DNA of 64,000 nucleotides. It comes from Pelistega suis (lineage in GTDB: Bacteria; Pseudomonadota; Gammaproteobacteria; Burkholderiales; Burkholderiaceae_B). The stretch is taken from positions 1-64,000 of the forward strand of contig NZ_JABGBN010000001.1 in NCBI RefSeq assembly GCF_013133795.1, in the 5' to 3' direction. Each line of letters begins with the position of its first letter. The first letter of the stretch is position 1. A model generated the notes under the pieces. The model had not been told where the DNA came from. It did no database searches and worked only from the letters and a program-made list of their open reading frames with translations. Position numbers and translations under genes: made by a program. Positions 37,640-45,897 of the stretch are shown here, piece by piece.

Positions 37640-38617
37640 TTATTGTAATTCTAAACCACCTTTTTTCACGACTTCATGAGCCCAGTCGTATTGCTCTTTA
37701 ATCTCTTTAGCGAATTCTTCAGGTGTGTTACCAGAGGCAAATGCACCTTGTTTTAATAGAGATTCTTTAACGGCTGGGTCTTGGAGTGCTTGAGCTGCTG
37801 CTTTGTAGATAGTATCGACCACTTCTTTTGGTGTATTAGCAGGTGCTAATAAGCCATACCATACAGGACGATTTAGCTGCTCGTAACCAAGCTCTTTAAA
37901 AGTAGGTGTATCTGGAAGTTCTGTTAAGCGCTCTTTCCACGCCACCGCTAAAGGACGTAGATTGCCGGCTACAAGGTGTGGTAAAGAAGAAGGGATGTTA
38001 TCAAAGATAGCTTCAATATGACCACCTACAGCATCAGCGACAGCAGGGCCTGATCCTTTGTAAGGTACGTGCGTGATATCGGTACCAGTTGCTTGGCGGA
38101 ATGCCTCGCCGAATAAGTGTAAAACACCGCATTGTCCAGAAGATGCATAAGAGAATTTACCTGGATTATCTTTAAGTTGTTTTAGGAATTCATCCAGCGT
38201 TTTTGCTTGGAAACTAGGGTGAACAGCTACAACGTTGGGTACATTAGCAAAGTTGGTTACTGGGGTGAAGTCTTTAAGTGGATCATAGCCTAGACCAGTA
38301 GGTTTACATGCAGGGTTAACAGCTAATGTTGAAACCGTTGCAATGGATAGTGTGTAACCGTCAGGTTTAGCGCGAGCAGCCTCACGAGCACCAATCGCAC
38401 CACCAGCACCGCCTTTGTTATCAACCACGATAGATTGACCTAGGATTTCACTCATTTTTGAGGTAACGATACGAGTAACAATATCCGTTGAACCACCTGG
38501 TGCGAATGGAACAATCACGCGAATAGGTTGCTCAGGGTAGGCAGCATGGGCAGCTGAAGATAAGGCTGCAAAGCTAAATGCCACAAGCGAGGCAACTTTA
38601 AATAAGGTCTTTTTCAT
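37640..38617 (-). CDS. Bug/TctC-family solute receptor, copy 1 of a tandem pair
   Basis: 325 residues with a signal peptide cut near AHAA (about 25). Core: YPEQPIRVIVPFAPGGSTDIVTRIV, GGAGGAIGAREAARAKPDGYTL, VPYKGSGPAVADAVGGH. Two extra Cys (in PACKPTGLGYD and SSGQCGVLHLF) are shared with the neighbouring copy and could form a disulfide; they are absent from the other two receptors here. Closely similar to the next gene and of equal length, so a recent tandem duplication. No permease is adjacent. Confidence 0.9.
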   Translation of the reverse strand: MKKTLFKVASLVAFSFAALSSAAHAAYPEQPIRVIVPFAPGGSTDIVTRIVTSKMSEILGQSIVVDNKGGAGGAIGAREAARAKPDGYTLSIATVSTLAVNPACKPTGLGYDPLKDFTPVTNFANVPNVVAVHPSFQAKTLDEFLKQLKDNPGKFSYASSGQCGVLHLFGEAFRQATGTDITHVPYKGSGPAVADAVGGHIEAIFDNIPSSLPHLVAGNLRPLAVAWKERLTELPDTPTFKELGYEQLNRPVWYGLLAPANTPKEVVDTIYKAAAQALQDPAVKESLLKQGAFASGNTPEEFAKEIKEQYDWAHEVVKKGGLELQ

Positions 38618-38705
38618 GGTACTACTCCATTCATTTGAAACAATTGCCTGAAATGTAACCGAAAGAGACCTTATTTGCTATCAGTAATAACGCTAATATG
38701 TGGTT

Positions 38706-39683
38706 TTATTGGAGTTTCAGCTTACCCTCTGATACCACTTTATGTGCCCAATCAAATTGCGCTTTAATTTCCTTAGCGAATTCTTCTGGTGTATTACCCG
38801 AAGCAAATGCTCCTTGTTTGAGTAGCGCTTCTTTAACGGCGGGGTCTTGTAGTGCTTTGGCTGCAGCTTGATGTAGGGTATCAATCACTTCTTTTGGTGT
38901 ATTGGCGGGTGCTAATAGACCATACCATGAGGGCTGATTGAGTTGCGCATAGCCTAGCTCTTTAAATGTAGGGACATCAGGTAAGTCTTTTAAGCGTTCT
39001 GGCCAAGCAATAGCAAGAGCACGTAATTTTTGAGCTTGAATTTGAGGGAATGATGACGGTAAGTTGTCAAAAAGAATTTCGATATGACCCGCCACCGCAT
39101 CAGCAACTGCTGGGCCTGCTCCGCGATAGGGTGCATGTGTAATATCGGTATCTGTCGCTTGTCTAAATGCCTCACCAAACAAATGGCTAATGCTGCATTG
39201 ACCAGCGGAACCATAAGAGAATTTATTAGGATTATCTTTCAGTCTTTTAATAAATTCGTTAAGGTCTTTTGCCTGAAAACTAGGATGTACAGAAACAACA
39301 TTAGGTACATTGGCAAAGTTAGTGACAGGAGAGAAGTCCTTAAATGGATCATAACCTAAACCTGTGGGTTTACAGTTAGGATTGACTGCCATACTAGATA
39401 CGGTGGCTGCTGATAATGTATAACCGTCAGGTTTTGCACGAGCAGCTTCTTGAGCGCCAACAGCACCACCTGCGCCAGCTTTATTTTCAACAACTATCGG
39501 TTGTTCGAGATACTCGCTCATTTTGGTACTGACAATACGAGTCACAATATCGGTTGAACCGCCAGGCGCAAAAGGAACGATAATACGAATAGGCTGCTCA
39601 GGATACGTAGCTAGAGCAACTGAGCTAACGAAAGGGGTAAAGAGAGTGGCAACTGCAGCCATTTTAAAGAGGGTCTTTTTCAT
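38706..39683 (-). CDS. Bug/TctC-family solute receptor, copy 2 of a tandem pair
   Basis: 325 residues when started at 39683 (MKKTLFKMAAVATL), where AAAGGAAG precedes the ATG; an upstream in-frame ATG at 39716 would add 11 residues in front of the signal peptide and is unlikely. Most of the mature protein matches copy 1, including the paired Cys and the tail GAFASGNTPEEFAKEIK. Differences cluster in the ligand-facing parts (for example APYRGAGPAVADAVAGH versus VPYKGSGPAVADAVGGH), so the ligand range may have diverged. Confidence 0.9.
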   Translation of the reverse strand: MKKTLFKMAAVATLFTPFVSSVALATYPEQPIRIIVPFAPGGSTDIVTRIVSTKMSEYLEQPIVVENKAGAGGAVGAQEAARAKPDGYTLSAATVSSMAVNPNCKPTGLGYDPFKDFSPVTNFANVPNVVSVHPSFQAKDLNEFIKRLKDNPNKFSYGSAGQCSISHLFGEAFRQATDTDITHAPYRGAGPAVADAVAGHIEILFDNLPSSFPQIQAQKLRALAIAWPERLKDLPDVPTFKELGYAQLNQPSWYGLLAPANTPKEVIDTLHQAAAKALQDPAVKEALLKQGAFASGNTPEEFAKEIKAQFDWAHKVVSEGKLKLQ

Positions 39684-39749
39684 GGTGCTTCCTTTTTGTG
39701 GTTGATTATTTGACAAATCTAATTAAAAAAGAAGTGTGTTGCCATTCGT

Positions 39750-39771
39750 AAAAACGCTAATGAACTAGCGT
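39750..39771 (-). terminator. Probable terminator after the glutarate-type CoA-transferase
   Basis: ACGCTA (39754-39759) pairs with TAGCGT (39766-39771) around 6 nt. On the minus strand four to five T follow. The stem is short, so termination may be partial. Confidence 0.5.
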
Positions 39772-39813
39772 ATTAGCACATTAATTGCTGGTGGACGTTA
39801 TGGTATGGCAATT

Positions 39814-41031
39814 TTAATTATTCAGAAAATCTTGCAGATTAAATTCTTTGAGGATTTCATCTGTATGCTCGCCCAATAAGGGAGGGTGTTTCTTATACTG
39901 AATCGGTGTATCAGAGAATCTCATTGGACTTGCTACAGTTGGAACAGTCCCTGCTGTCGGATGAGGTAATGTTTGCCACATTTCTCTTGCTTGTACTTGA
40001 GGCATATCAAAGACTTGCTTGATATTATTAATTGGACCACAAGGTACTTTGGCAGCATTTAGCTTGTTTAACCAGTTATCTCGAGTATCGGTTTTAAGAA
40101 TATCGGTGAGTATACCGACAAGGAGATCACGATGAGCCAAACGAGAGGGGTTGGTGATAAATCGTTCGTCTTGTGCCAATTCTGGATGGTTAATGGCCTG
40201 ACAAAAATCTCGATATTGCTTATCATTGCCTACTGCCACAATTAAGTGTCCGTCGTTGGCAGGAAATACTTGATAGGGGACGATATTCAGGTGTGCATTG
40301 CCATAGCGTGGTGGAATATTACCCGATGTCATATAGTTAAGATTTTGATTGGCTAATAAAGCGACATGTGAATCCAATAGGGCGATATCCAAATATTGTC
40401 CAAGACCACTGCGGTGTCGTTCATGCAAGGCACCCAGAATAGCGACCGTAGCATACATCCCCGTCATTAAATCGGTGACAGCAACCCCTGCTTTTTGAGG
40501 ACCTCCGCCGGGCAAATCATCTCGTTCACCCGTAATACTCATTAGCCCACCCATCCCTTGGATAATAAAATCATAACCAGGGTCTTGAGCCATAGAGCCA
40601 GTTTGACCAAAGCCTGTGATAGAACAATAGATGAGTTTAGGATTAATGGCTTTGAGGCTTTCATAGTCCAAGCCATATTTTTTTAAGCCACCTACTTTGA
40701 AATTCTCAATAAAAATATCGCAAGATTTTGCTAATTCACGAACAAGAGCACTGCCTTTAGGTGAGGCAATATCAATGGCAATAGAACGCTTGTTTCTATT
40801 GGTACTTAAATAATAAGCGGCTTCAGTTGTGTTTTTACCTTGTTCGTCTTTTAAAAAAGGAGGTCCCCAAGCACGGGTATCATCACCGGTTTCAGGGCGT
40901 TCTACTTTAATAATGTCAGCACCAAGGTCGGCTAAGTTTTGTGTACACCAAGGACCAGCTAAAACACGCGTTAAGTCAAGAACTTTAACGCCATCAAGAG
41001 GGGGTTTACGAGTATTCATCATTTTTTTCAT
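39814..41031 (-). CDS. Class III CoA-transferase, glutarate/dicarboxylate (SUGCT) type
   Basis: 405 residues. LDGVKVLDLTRVLAGPWCTQNLADLGADIIKVERP-type opening, WGPPFLKDEQ, YYLSTNRNKRSIAIDI, IYCSITGFGQTG, AGVAVTDLMTGMYA (catalytic Asp) and PCGPINNIKQVF resemble human SUGCT, which moves CoA from succinyl-CoA to glutarate. The product, glutaryl-CoA, is the substrate of the gcdH product encoded at 19668. Two close ATGs (41031, 41019) compete for the start. It is upstream of, and on the same strand as, the Bug pair, whose ligand may be a dicarboxylate (inference). Confidence 0.85.
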   Translation of the reverse strand: MKKMMNTRKPPLDGVKVLDLTRVLAGPWCTQNLADLGADIIKVERPETGDDTRAWGPPFLKDEQGKNTTEAAYYLSTNRNKRSIAIDIASPKGSALVRELAKSCDIFIENFKVGGLKKYGLDYESLKAINPKLIYCSITGFGQTGSMAQDPGYDFIIQGMGGLMSITGERDDLPGGGPQKAGVAVTDLMTGMYATVAILGALHERHRSGLGQYLDIALLDSHVALLANQNLNYMTSGNIPPRYGNAHLNIVPYQVFPANDGHLIVAVGNDKQYRDFCQAINHPELAQDERFITNPSRLAHRDLLVGILTDILKTDTRDNWLNKLNAAKVPCGPINNIKQVFDMPQVQAREMWQTLPHPTAGTVPTVASPMRFSDTPIQYKKHPPLLGEHTDEILKEFNLQDFLNN

Positions 41032-41088
41032 TTTAAAAGTTAGTCTCTCTACGTATAGTAGGCTATTTTTTTCTTTTTGTTGAGTATT

Positions 41089-41149
41089 TTGTAAAAAAAA
41101 TGGTTTGGGAGTAGAATGAACTCACATCTAACAGATGATTTTTTGTGAG
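41089..41149 (+). promoter_or_regulatory. Promoter and leader hairpin of copZ-copA
   Basis: TTGTAA (41089-41094), 17 bp, TAGAAT (41112-41117) form a normal sigma70 promoter. The short leader holds nested inverted repeats CTCACA/TGTGAG (41121-41126/41144-41149) and CATCT/AGATG (41125-41129/41133-41137). The 17-bp spacer argues against a CueR-type (19-20 bp) promoter. Confidence 0.5.
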
Positions 41150-41155
41150 GTTAGG

Positions 41156-41365
41156 ATGAAAACAGTCGTATTTAATGTAGAAGGTATGACCTGTGGAGGT
41201 TGTGCAAAGAGTGTGACGCGTGTGTTGACAGAGTTATCAGGCGTGCAAAGTGCTCAGGTTAATCACAGTGAGAGAAAAGCTGAAGTGGTTTTTGATGAAA
41301 CGGTGGTGACAGAAGCTACATTAGTTGAGGCGATCGAGGACGCAGGCTTTGAGGTTATTGCGTAG
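41156..41365 (+). CDS. copZ: Heavy-metal-associated (HMA) copper chaperone, CopZ-like
   Basis: A 69-residue ferredoxin-fold metallochaperone with the Cu(I) site GMTCGGC (10-16). It hands Cu(I) to the P-type ATPase encoded 5 nt downstream. I chose the ATG at 41156 behind GAGGTTAGG; an earlier in-frame ATG at 41135 has no site and would add residues before the conserved beta strand. Mercury or other soft metals are possible ligands, but the neighbours point to copper. Confidence 0.87.
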   Translation: MKTVVFNVEGMTCGGCAKSVTRVLTELSGVQSAQVNHSERKAEVVFDETVVTEATLVEAIEDAGFEVIA

Positions 41366-41370
41366 TAGTA

Positions 41371-43524
41371 ATGGAAAAATTGCAGTTTTCTATCGAAGGG
41401 ATGACATGCCAAGCGTGTGCGACTCGAATTGAAAAAATATTAAATAAAAAAGAAGCCATTCATCAGGCACAAGTCAATTTTGCTTCAGAAGAGGCACAGA
41501 TTGTTTTTAATCCTCAGTTGATTGATACTGAGGGGCTTATCGAGCTAATTAGAAAAGCAGGCTATAACGCCGCTATAAAAAAAGAGCCGATGATTCAGCA
41601 AGCCCATATGACCCCTCGCTTGTGGTTGTTATTAGTGATTAATATTCCCTTTCTTGTGGGGATGCTGGGGATGTTGTTGGGGCAACATCAATGGATGCTG
41701 CCGCCATTATGGCAGCTTATACTCGCCAGTATTGTTCAATGGCTATTAGCGATTCCTTTTTATAAAAGCGCTTGGGCCGCGATTAAAGGTGGCTTAGCAA
41801 ATATGGATGTTTTAGTGACATTAGGGACAGTCGCTATTTATCTTTATTCGATTTATCAGCTTTTCTTTAGTCCTCATGCAGGACATCATGGTAGTAGTAT
41901 GCCTCATGTGTATTTTGAGGCGAGTGTAATGATTATTGGTTTTGTCAGTCTAGGAAAATACCTAGAGGAGCGAGCCAAGAAAAATAGTCTAAATAGTTTA
42001 CGTTTGTTATTGCGATTACGCCCGACCAAAGTACAGCGTCAGCAGGGAGTAAGTTGGGAAACGATTGCTTTAGATGATGTGAAAGTGGGTGATATTCTGC
42101 GAGCCAATCACGGTGATCGTATTGCTGCTGATGGTGTTGTATTGCAAGGTAATGCTTGGATGGATGAGAGCCATTTAACTGGAGAATCACGTGCAGAGGA
42201 AAAACTATCTGGCTCTGCGGTATTGGCAGGGTCATTAGTGAATGACGGTAGTATTATCTATCAGGCACAGCAACTAGGCTCACAGACCTTGTTAGGTGAT
42301 ATGATGTCAGCGCTATCTGAAGCACAAGGCAGTAAAGCACCTATTGCTCGTTTGGCAGATAAGGTTTCAGCGATTTTTGTCCCTGTCGTTGTGGGGATTG
42401 CGATACTCACGTTTATCCTTACTTTTTGGTTAAAAGGTGATGTAGAGTCTGCGATTATGAATGCCGTCGCTGTTTTGGTGATTGCTTGTCCTTGTGCGCT
42501 AGGTTTAGCGACACCTGCAGCCATTATGGTCGGTATGGGTCAAGCTGTTAAGCGTGGTATTTGGTTTAAAGATGCAACAGTGATGGAAGAAGCGGCACAT
42601 GTTAACGCCGTCGTTTTTGATAAGACAGGGACATTAACTGCAGGTAAACCAGAGTTAGTAGCAAGCCATATTGAGGATGTGACTTTCTCAGAAGATAAGT
42701 TGTTGCAAATAGTCGCTAGTGTTGAGCAAAGTGCCACACATCCTTTAGCAAAAGCCTTAGTTAGCGCTGCACAGAAGAAAGGCTTAGTGTTATTGGAAGC
42801 ATTTAATGTTACCAATGTGGTCGGTCAGGGCGTGATGGCAGAGCTGACAGATATTGGCGTTATTCGTGTAGGTAAACCTGATTTCTGTGGTTTATCCATG
42901 ACTAATCTAAGTGATAAGGTCTGGGGTATTGCGAGTATTGTGGCTATTGCGATTAACGACAAGCCAGTCGGTGCTTTTGCATTAGCCGATGGATTGAAAG
43001 AAGATACTCGCCTTGCCATTGAACGCTTAAAAGACCATCAAATTGATATCTATGTCATGAGTGGTGATCATCAACAAGTGGTATCGTATATTGCACAACA
43101 ATTAGGTATTACGCATGCTTATGGTCAATGTAGTCCTCGAGATAAGGCTGAGCGTATCCGAGCTTTAAGGCAAGAGGGGAAAGTAGTGGCTATGGTAGGT
43201 GATGGCGTTAATGATGCGCCTGCATTGGTTGCAGCGAATGTGAGTTTTGCTATGAAAGGAGGCTCTGATGTTGCAGAATACTCAGCTTCTGCATCGCTTA
43301 TGCAACAATCAGCCAATCAGATGGTGGATGCCTTATTGGTGTCGCGAGCGACCTTAAAGAATATTAAACAGAATCTATTTTTTGCCTTTATTTATAATGT
43401 GTTGGGTATACCATTAGCTGCACTCGGTTTTTTAAATCCTATTATTGCAGGTGCAGCCATGGCATTAAGTTCTGTTTCGGTATTAAGCAATGCTTTAAGA
43501 TTAAAACATTTAAGATTAAATTAG
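41371..43524 (+). CDS. copA: Copper-exporting P1B-type ATPase
   Basis: 717 residues; exports Cu(I) across the inner membrane. One N-terminal HMA domain with GMTCQAC (10-16), eight predicted membrane segments, TGES (270-273, actuator), the CPC metal site in IACPCALGLATPAA (373-375), phosphorylated Asp417 in DKTGTLT, the class-specific HP pair (457-458) and GDGVNDAPAL. The CPC plus the neighbouring chaperone point to Cu(I). Its stop overlaps the convergent propeller gene by 3 nt. In relatives such pumps also load cuproenzymes, which fits the adjacent nitrite-reductase cluster. Confidence 0.94.
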   Translation: MEKLQFSIEGMTCQACATRIEKILNKKEAIHQAQVNFASEEAQIVFNPQLIDTEGLIELIRKAGYNAAIKKEPMIQQAHMTPRLWLLLVINIPFLVGMLGMLLGQHQWMLPPLWQLILASIVQWLLAIPFYKSAWAAIKGGLANMDVLVTLGTVAIYLYSIYQLFFSPHAGHHGSSMPHVYFEASVMIIGFVSLGKYLEERAKKNSLNSLRLLLRLRPTKVQRQQGVSWETIALDDVKVGDILRANHGDRIAADGVVLQGNAWMDESHLTGESRAEEKLSGSAVLAGSLVNDGSIIYQAQQLGSQTLLGDMMSALSEAQGSKAPIARLADKVSAIFVPVVVGIAILTFILTFWLKGDVESAIMNAVAVLVIACPCALGLATPAAIMVGMGQAVKRGIWFKDATVMEEAAHVNAVVFDKTGTLTAGKPELVASHIEDVTFSEDKLLQIVASVEQSATHPLAKALVSAAQKKGLVLLEAFNVTNVVGQGVMAELTDIGVIRVGKPDFCGLSMTNLSDKVWGIASIVAIAINDKPVGAFALADGLKEDTRLAIERLKDHQIDIYVMSGDHQQVVSYIAQQLGITHAYGQCSPRDKAERIRALRQEGKVVAMVGDGVNDAPALVAANVSFAMKGGSDVAEYSASASLMQQSANQMVDALLVSRATLKNIKQNLFFAFIYNVLGIPLAALGFLNPIIAGAAMALSSVSVLSNALRLKHLRLN

Positions 43525-44714
43525 TAGCAGATACTATTATTGCTACCCATCCGTAATGTACCGCCCATCACAACGCCGCGTACAGGCATGGGCTCTAGCA
43601 TTTCGCGTGTGCGAATATCAAAACGAAGTACTTGTGGAGGTCCCTCATCGACGGTTACGTAGAGCGTTTTACTATCACCTGTTACCCACATATCAACGAC
43701 TTCGTATGGGAAGCGATAGGTTTTGTGATTGTCAGGGTTATCAAAATCATGGAATCGAAGACCCTTGTCCCCTCCGATAATCCATGTGCTTTCTAGCCAA
43801 CCACTGCGAATGAGTCGAGGTGAAAAATCCACTTTATAGCGAGTTGGCTTTTCATCTCCACGCTCGAGGTTGAAATAAGCCATATTGCCAGAAACATCAG
43901 CAAATAAAACTCGTTTGGAATAAGCATCAATATAGGGTGATACCATTGGGCGATAAGTTGATCCTACGGTATACATATCTCCTGTGTGTAGGAGTTTATC
44001 TTTCTCAGGGAAGTAGATAAGTCCTTCAGAGCCATCTAGCGTATTAAAAGCAATCATATAGTCTTCAGGACTCGCTACCCCTTTATCTAAGCCAGAAGAC
44101 GTATTTAAGCGCTTAGAGAAATCAATAGTACGCCATGGGGTATCCATAGAGGCTTCACCATAATTGTGATAAATCACAGGTTTTGTTTTATCTAATACCC
44201 AGAATGATTGGCTAAAAGAGCTGAATAATAAGGTGTAGTACTGATAAAGAACTGTTTCTCGTTTATTTGAATCAAATTTCTGAGGGAAGATTTTCATTTC
44301 CCCAGAGACATAATTAACAATGCCCACCTGATCTCTCAATGCAACAGCGAGTAGTTTGGATTGAGGGATAAAGAAAATTTGATAGACAGGTGAAGGAGTC
44401 TTCACCACTTTGGTTTCTTGCGTTTTTAAATCAAATAGATATAGTGCAGAAAGCTCAGGATTGCCCAATGCTAACATGCTGTCATCACGAGCCATTTCAA
44501 TAACTTTAGGGCGAAAATTGAAATTTAAATGACCCACACGCTTACCAGTTACTGTATCAAAGACAGCAATGTAATAGGTAGAGTTATCCGTGATGAAAAT
44601 ATAGCGAGTAGGGGCATGAAGAGATGGTGTAGCTTCACTCGCAAAAGTATTGGCGCCTGATAGGCCTAATGCTAGGCTACCAGTTGTCAAGGAAAGAAAA
44701 TCGCGTCTATTCAT
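43521..44714 (-). CDS. Uncharacterised Tat-type beta-propeller-like protein of the copper/nitrite cluster
   Basis: 397 residues. I do not recognise a named family. The N-terminus MNRRDFLSLTTGSLALGLSGANTFAS is a likely twin-arginine signal cut near residue 26. The rest is beta-rich with repeated segments of YVNTV/YNE-type propeller character: YIAVFDTVTGKRVGHLNF, LALGNPELSALYLFDLKTQ, VFADVSGNMAYFNLE-like and TLYVTVDEGPPQVLRFDIRT. The only mature Cys is the penultimate residue (SICY). It is the last gene after Sco and PCuAC, so it may help copper delivery or bind the nitrite reductase or its electron donor (inference). Tat export suggests folding, perhaps with a cofactor, before secretion. Confidence 0.7.
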   Translation of the reverse strand: MNRRDFLSLTTGSLALGLSGANTFASEATPSLHAPTRYIFITDNSTYYIAVFDTVTGKRVGHLNFNFRPKVIEMARDDSMLALGNPELSALYLFDLKTQETKVVKTPSPVYQIFFIPQSKLLAVALRDQVGIVNYVSGEMKIFPQKFDSNKRETVLYQYYTLLFSSFSQSFWVLDKTKPVIYHNYGEASMDTPWRTIDFSKRLNTSSGLDKGVASPEDYMIAFNTLDGSEGLIYFPEKDKLLHTGDMYTVGSTYRPMVSPYIDAYSKRVLFADVSGNMAYFNLERGDEKPTRYKVDFSPRLIRSGWLESTWIIGGDKGLRFHDFDNPDNHKTYRFPYEVVDMWVTGDSKTLYVTVDEGPPQVLRFDIRTREMLEPMPVRGVVMGGTLRMGSNNSICY

Positions 44715-44735
44715 GACCGTACTCGCTTGATGAGA

Positions 44736-45230
44736 TTAGTGTTTATGGTGATTTTGCTGATGACCATCTGCTTTTGTGGCCTCAATCACTTCTTTTGCTG
44801 TTTTAACAATGGCTTCACAACTTGCCGTTGAGCCGTCAGTGAAGCTAAATGTCATTGTATGCTTTTCACCCGCTTTAGGGAGTTTGTCAGTAGGGATTTG
44901 CATTAACATGACATGATCCCCCCCTTTGCGGAAGATGCGCTCACCATCTACGACGAGGTCAGTCATGGGGCTCATTGTCATGACATTATCTTTCATTGTC
45001 ATGGTGTGTAACTCGGCATTAGCAGTGATGCTGGAGACATCAACCTTGCTAATTGTGACAGGGTTGCCATGACGGATTAATTTTAAAAAAGCACCCGTCA
45101 TGTGTTTACCCGGAATCGGTTCTTGAATAATGCACTCTTCAAGATGGATGCCTGTATGCCCTTGATGTTGAGCTAATGCAGGTACTGTGGCACTTAAGGT
45201 AAGTGCGAGTGTGATAAGTGTTTTTTTCAT
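44736..45230 (-). CDS. PCuAC-family periplasmic copper chaperone
   Basis: 164 residues, signal peptide to about 20 (PALA). PCuAC proteins carry Cu(I) through His/Met ligands to Sco or cytochrome oxidase Cu sites. Visible ligands are His75, Met77, Met86, His106 and Met108. The spacing is close to the family H-X10-M-X21-H-X-M pattern, but the second gap is 19. The C-terminal tail (GHQQNHHKH) and the mature N-terminus (HQGH) are His-rich and could bind further copper. It lies between sco and the propeller gene, 18 nt after sco. Confidence 0.86.
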   Translation of the reverse strand: MKKTLITLALTLSATVPALAQHQGHTGIHLEECIIQEPIPGKHMTGAFLKLIRHGNPVTISKVDVSSITANAELHTMTMKDNVMTMSPMTDLVVDGERIFRKGGDHVMLMQIPTDKLPKAGEKHTMTFSFTDGSTASCEAIVKTAKEVIEATKADGHQQNHHKH

Positions 45231-45248
45231 GGATTATTCCCTTGATGA

Positions 45249-45812
45249 TTATTTTTTCACAAGAACTTTATTTAAAGCTGCCGCTAAATCATCAGCACCG
45301 ATTTGATAGTCAAAGACATCAACGAGCTGACCTTCAGGGTTGATTAAGTAAATGAGGGAAGTATGATAAACCGTATAAGCGGTGCCTTTTTCAGGTATAT
45401 CAATACGTTTGCCATCGAGTCGGTAACCAAAAGTCGCGCCTAACTGATCGGTTAAGGCTTTAATATTTGCCATTGAACCTGTTAAACCAACAATGCGTTT
45501 ATCAAAGTATTCGGTGTAGGAGAGTAGAGTCTCTGCTGTGTCATTGACTGGATCAATCGTCACAAAAATGGGAACGATAGCATCTGGTTGTTCTAATTGT
45601 TCTAGTGTAGCAGCGTATTCGTATAAGGTCGTAGGACAAATATCAGGGCAAGAGGTATAGCCTAGAGACAGTAATAGATATTTACCCGGATAACTGGCTT
45701 GTGTGACTTTACCTTGGATATTTTCTAAATCAAATGAAATTTGACGTGCGTAGACTTGTGTTCCTGCTAGCATTGATATGACTAAAAACATGCGAACAAA
45801 CAAACGAAACAT
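45249..45812 (-). CDS. Sco1/SenC/PrrC-family copper protein
   Basis: 187 residues, thioredoxin fold, held by an uncleaved or cleaved N-terminal segment (1-22). The copper ligands are Cys55 and Cys59 in TSCPDICP and His150 in VYHTSLIYLI. Sco proteins load the CuA site of cytochrome oxidase or related centres and may act as thiol-disulfide reductases. Being downstream of nirK suggests a role in nitrite-reductase or oxidase maturation under low oxygen. Confidence 0.9.
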   Translation of the reverse strand: MFRLFVRMFLVISMLAGTQVYARQISFDLENIQGKVTQASYPGKYLLLSLGYTSCPDICPTTLYEYAATLEQLEQPDAIVPIFVTIDPVNDTAETLLSYTEYFDKRIVGLTGSMANIKALTDQLGATFGYRLDGKRIDIPEKGTAYTVYHTSLIYLINPEGQLVDVFDYQIGADDLAAALNKVLVKK

Positions 45813-45833
45813 TTTTGATAGGCCCTTTAAGAT

Positions 45834-45870
45834 AAAAATGGCTGCTAATTTTTGAGAAAACTAGCAGCCA
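45834..45870 (-). terminator. Terminator between nirK and sco
   Basis: TGGCTGCTA (45839-45847) and TAGCAGCCA (45862-45870) form a 9-bp stem, followed on the minus strand by five T. nirK is thus largely monocistronic and sco-PCuAC-propeller would be expressed by read-through or by an unseen promoter. Confidence 0.8.
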
Positions 45871-45897
45871 CCTATTTATTTAACAAATTTCAAAGAA

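Noticed and set aside
41089-41117. CueR/MerR-type copper promoter
   Set aside because: The spacer is 17 bp, not 19-20, and there is no MerR-type dyad between the -35 and -10.
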